Assembly (NCBI GenBank): GCA_002308575.1
Contig: DBVY01000036.1
Location: forward strand, 55,840 to 86,992
Origin: Christensenella sp. UBA1252
Lineage (GTDB): Bacteria; Bacillota; Clostridia; Christensenellales; CAG-1252
Direction: 5' to 3'
Length of the DNA stretch: 31,153 nt
Shown: positions 23,701-26,700 of the stretch, in pieces
How the letters are laid out: the number at the start of each line of letters is the position of its first letter
How positions within the stretch are numbered: position 1 is the first letter of the stretch
Made by a program: the position numbers and the translations under genes
Notes under the pieces: generated by a model
What the model saw: only the letters and a program-made list of their open reading frames with translations
Database searches by the model: none
Told to the model about the DNA's origin: nothing

Positions 23701-26700
23701 CGGGTTCGATCAAACCGTTCAAGCGAACGTTCGCGGCGAGTTCAATGCCGAGCGCCATCGTGATCTTATCTTCCGCCGTGTTATTTCCGATCACGACTTT
23801 CAAAGATTCGCCTTCTATATTTTCGCTGACAAAGTCCGTGATCGTCTTCGCGTATTCGCCGTTCATTTGGAACACGACGTCCGCGTTGAGCTTAAAGCCC
23901 GCCGTCAGTTCGCGCCAATCGCGGAATGCCGAGCGATCGCCCAAAATATCGCGGGCTTTGAATCCGATCGTCAGCTCACCGACGCCGATGCCCGCGTCGA
24001 TATGCACGTCGTCCCCGTCTTGCGCAAGGATACCGATATCGATCGCAATATCTTCGACGTTTACGTTCGCCGACATCACGAGATCGGGCAGGACGAGTTT
24101 CAAGCCGAGGAGCGCGGTCACGACCGAAAGGCTGTTCGCTTTGGTTACGACGCCGACCATGCCGAGCGTACCGTCCATATAGATATAGTCGACGACTTGG
24201 TTCAAAACGTCGAGCACGTCGAGGCGCGCGTGAACTTTACAGGTACAACCTTCGTTCAGGACCTGCTCGCCGTTTTCCTCGTGGAAACAGCTTTGCAAAG
24301 TCTTACAGGTCGGGCTCATACAACCGCATTCGAGATCGGGGAAATGGCAGGTACAGGTACAGGACGCAGAACAAGTCGTCGTGGACGCGCTGTTGCCGCA
24401 TTTGCCCGCTTTCAAGCAAACGTCGCAACGGCATCCGCAAGGCAAAACGGTGACCTCGCTTTCCGCCGCAGCGGAAGAAAGCGAATTGCGAACCGTTTCC
24501 ATCAAGCCCGTCCCCGTAACTTTTACTTTCGGAAGTCCGATGAGCGGGATCTCGACGTACGCCGTGTCGCATTCGCTGTCGTACGCAACGTAAATATATT
24601 CGTCGCCGTTTACGTCCTTCATCGTCAACTTGAATTGCAAATACGAGAAGGATTGCAAATCGACGTTGACGTCCAAACGGATCGTAAAGGGCGCGTTCAA
24701 ACCGCGACCGATGTTTCCTTCCGCACCGAGGAAGAGTTTCAACTCGGAAACGAGAGCGTCGATATAATCGTCGAGTTTCAAAAGATCGAGCACGCTGCCG
24801 AGCATTTCGGTCGCGTCGTATTCGAAAGTTCCGGTTTCGATATCGACGGTCAACGTGATACCGGCGGAGAAGCGGCTGAGATCAAGATCGGTGCCCTTTC
24901 CGAGGTGCACGAAATCTTCTTTGGTCAGTCCGTCTTTATAGATATAAGAAGCAACTTCGATCTTCTTGTCAATCCAGAAGCCCATGCCGTCGATCGAAAG
25001 GTTTACGTACGCGCCGTCCAAAACCGCGCCGACGTAAATCGAAACGCCGTTGTCCAGAGTCAATCCGGCTTTGACGCTTTCGACGATCGCACCGACGTCG
25101 AGATTTCCGAGGTTGAGCTCCATCGCGGAAAGGATACCCGCGATCAATGCGCCCGTGACCGAAACGCTGATACCGTTTTGATCCAATGTCAGGATCGCAT
25201 AGCGCTCCCAAGCGGCTTGACTGTCTTCCGCCGCGGAAAGGTTTTCTTCAAGCGCCGCCTGCGCCGTACTTAGGAACATCGAATCGATATCGACTTCATA
25301 GCAAATCGGTTCGACGCCGAGCCAAGGCGCGCGCAAATAAGCCATACTCTCTGCGCCGTTGAAATAGACGCTGAGCATCAGCTTCCTCGTTTCATGGATC
25401 GGATCGTCCTTATACAGCGCGAAATAGATCTCCGCGGTCGGGATAATGGATTCGACGGTCGAGAGATCGGAGAAATCCAACGTCGAAAGGTCTACGTTCG
25501 ACTTCAAATCAAACGAGAGATCCCATTTCGTCGTGCGACGGACGTCGATCCCGAATTTTACTTTGTCGGTAAACTGCCTTACGAGATCGGTCAATTTTTC
25601 ATTGCTTTGATCGAAGGAAAGCGAAAGGGAGCCGCTGAGTTCCACCGCTACCTGCCCGAACGCGCCGAGATTCAGATCGCCGAATTCGGTTTTATCCAAA
25701 CCGAGATCACGATGCCGGAATTGAACGCCGAGGCTTCCGACGGTCAGGTCGACGTAGTTTTTATCGTCGTAAGCGAGTTTCACGCCGACGTCCACGCCGT
25801 CCACGAAGTTTACGCGCATCGAAGGCGTCAATCTCGGGAGCGAATCGCCGATACCGCCGATGCCGAGTATGCTCATCACCCTCTTGAAGCTATCCTGCAT
25901 CAACGTAACGCCGATGCCGCGCTTCGTAAGATCGAGCCTGTCGAACAAACCGATCACGCCGTCCATCGCGTCCGCCGCCGCTGCGCTCGAAGTTACGCAA
26001 TGGGTACAGGTGCAACCGTAAGAACAATCCGTTCCGTCGCAATAAGCGCCTTCCAAGCACTCTTTGCACTTACAGCCGCAAGACAATTCGGTGACTTGAA
26101 TGCGGAATTTCGGAATATTCAAACCGACGATCTTTCCGTCTTCGGCGAGCGACGCGAGGCCTTCGCCGTCCACGTACAGATAGAGCCCGTCAAAGTACAA
26201 TTTAACGAGGAGATTGCCATCCTTCAAAACGTCGATACGAGCGTTGAACTTCATTCCGTCCGAAAGATCGAAATTGGCGCTGACCCTTGCGACGAATCTT
26301 CCCGAGAAGTCCTCCGCCACGTCGAACGTAAGCGCGGTGTGCATCAACACGTCGCCGATACTGTTCGGGATCATACCGCCGATCTCTTCCATAAAGTCGG
26401 TGAAATCGTAGCTCATATCCGAGAACGCGTAATCAATGCCCATTTCGAATTGAACGTAAATGGAATCGAGCGCGGTCACGTCGCGGTAGACGGTGTCGGC
26501 GCCTTCAAAGACCGCCGCCGGAACGACCTCTCTTCTCGCGAAATCCGCAAAGATATCGTGGACTTTGACTTCCACATAGGGGTTTTGATAACCGAGGGCG
26601 CCTTCGGAGGTGTCGAACGCGACTCTCGCGCCGATTTCGAGGGAATCCACCAAACGGACGTAAACTTTACTCGTCGCGCCGAAGTCGAGGACGGTATCGG

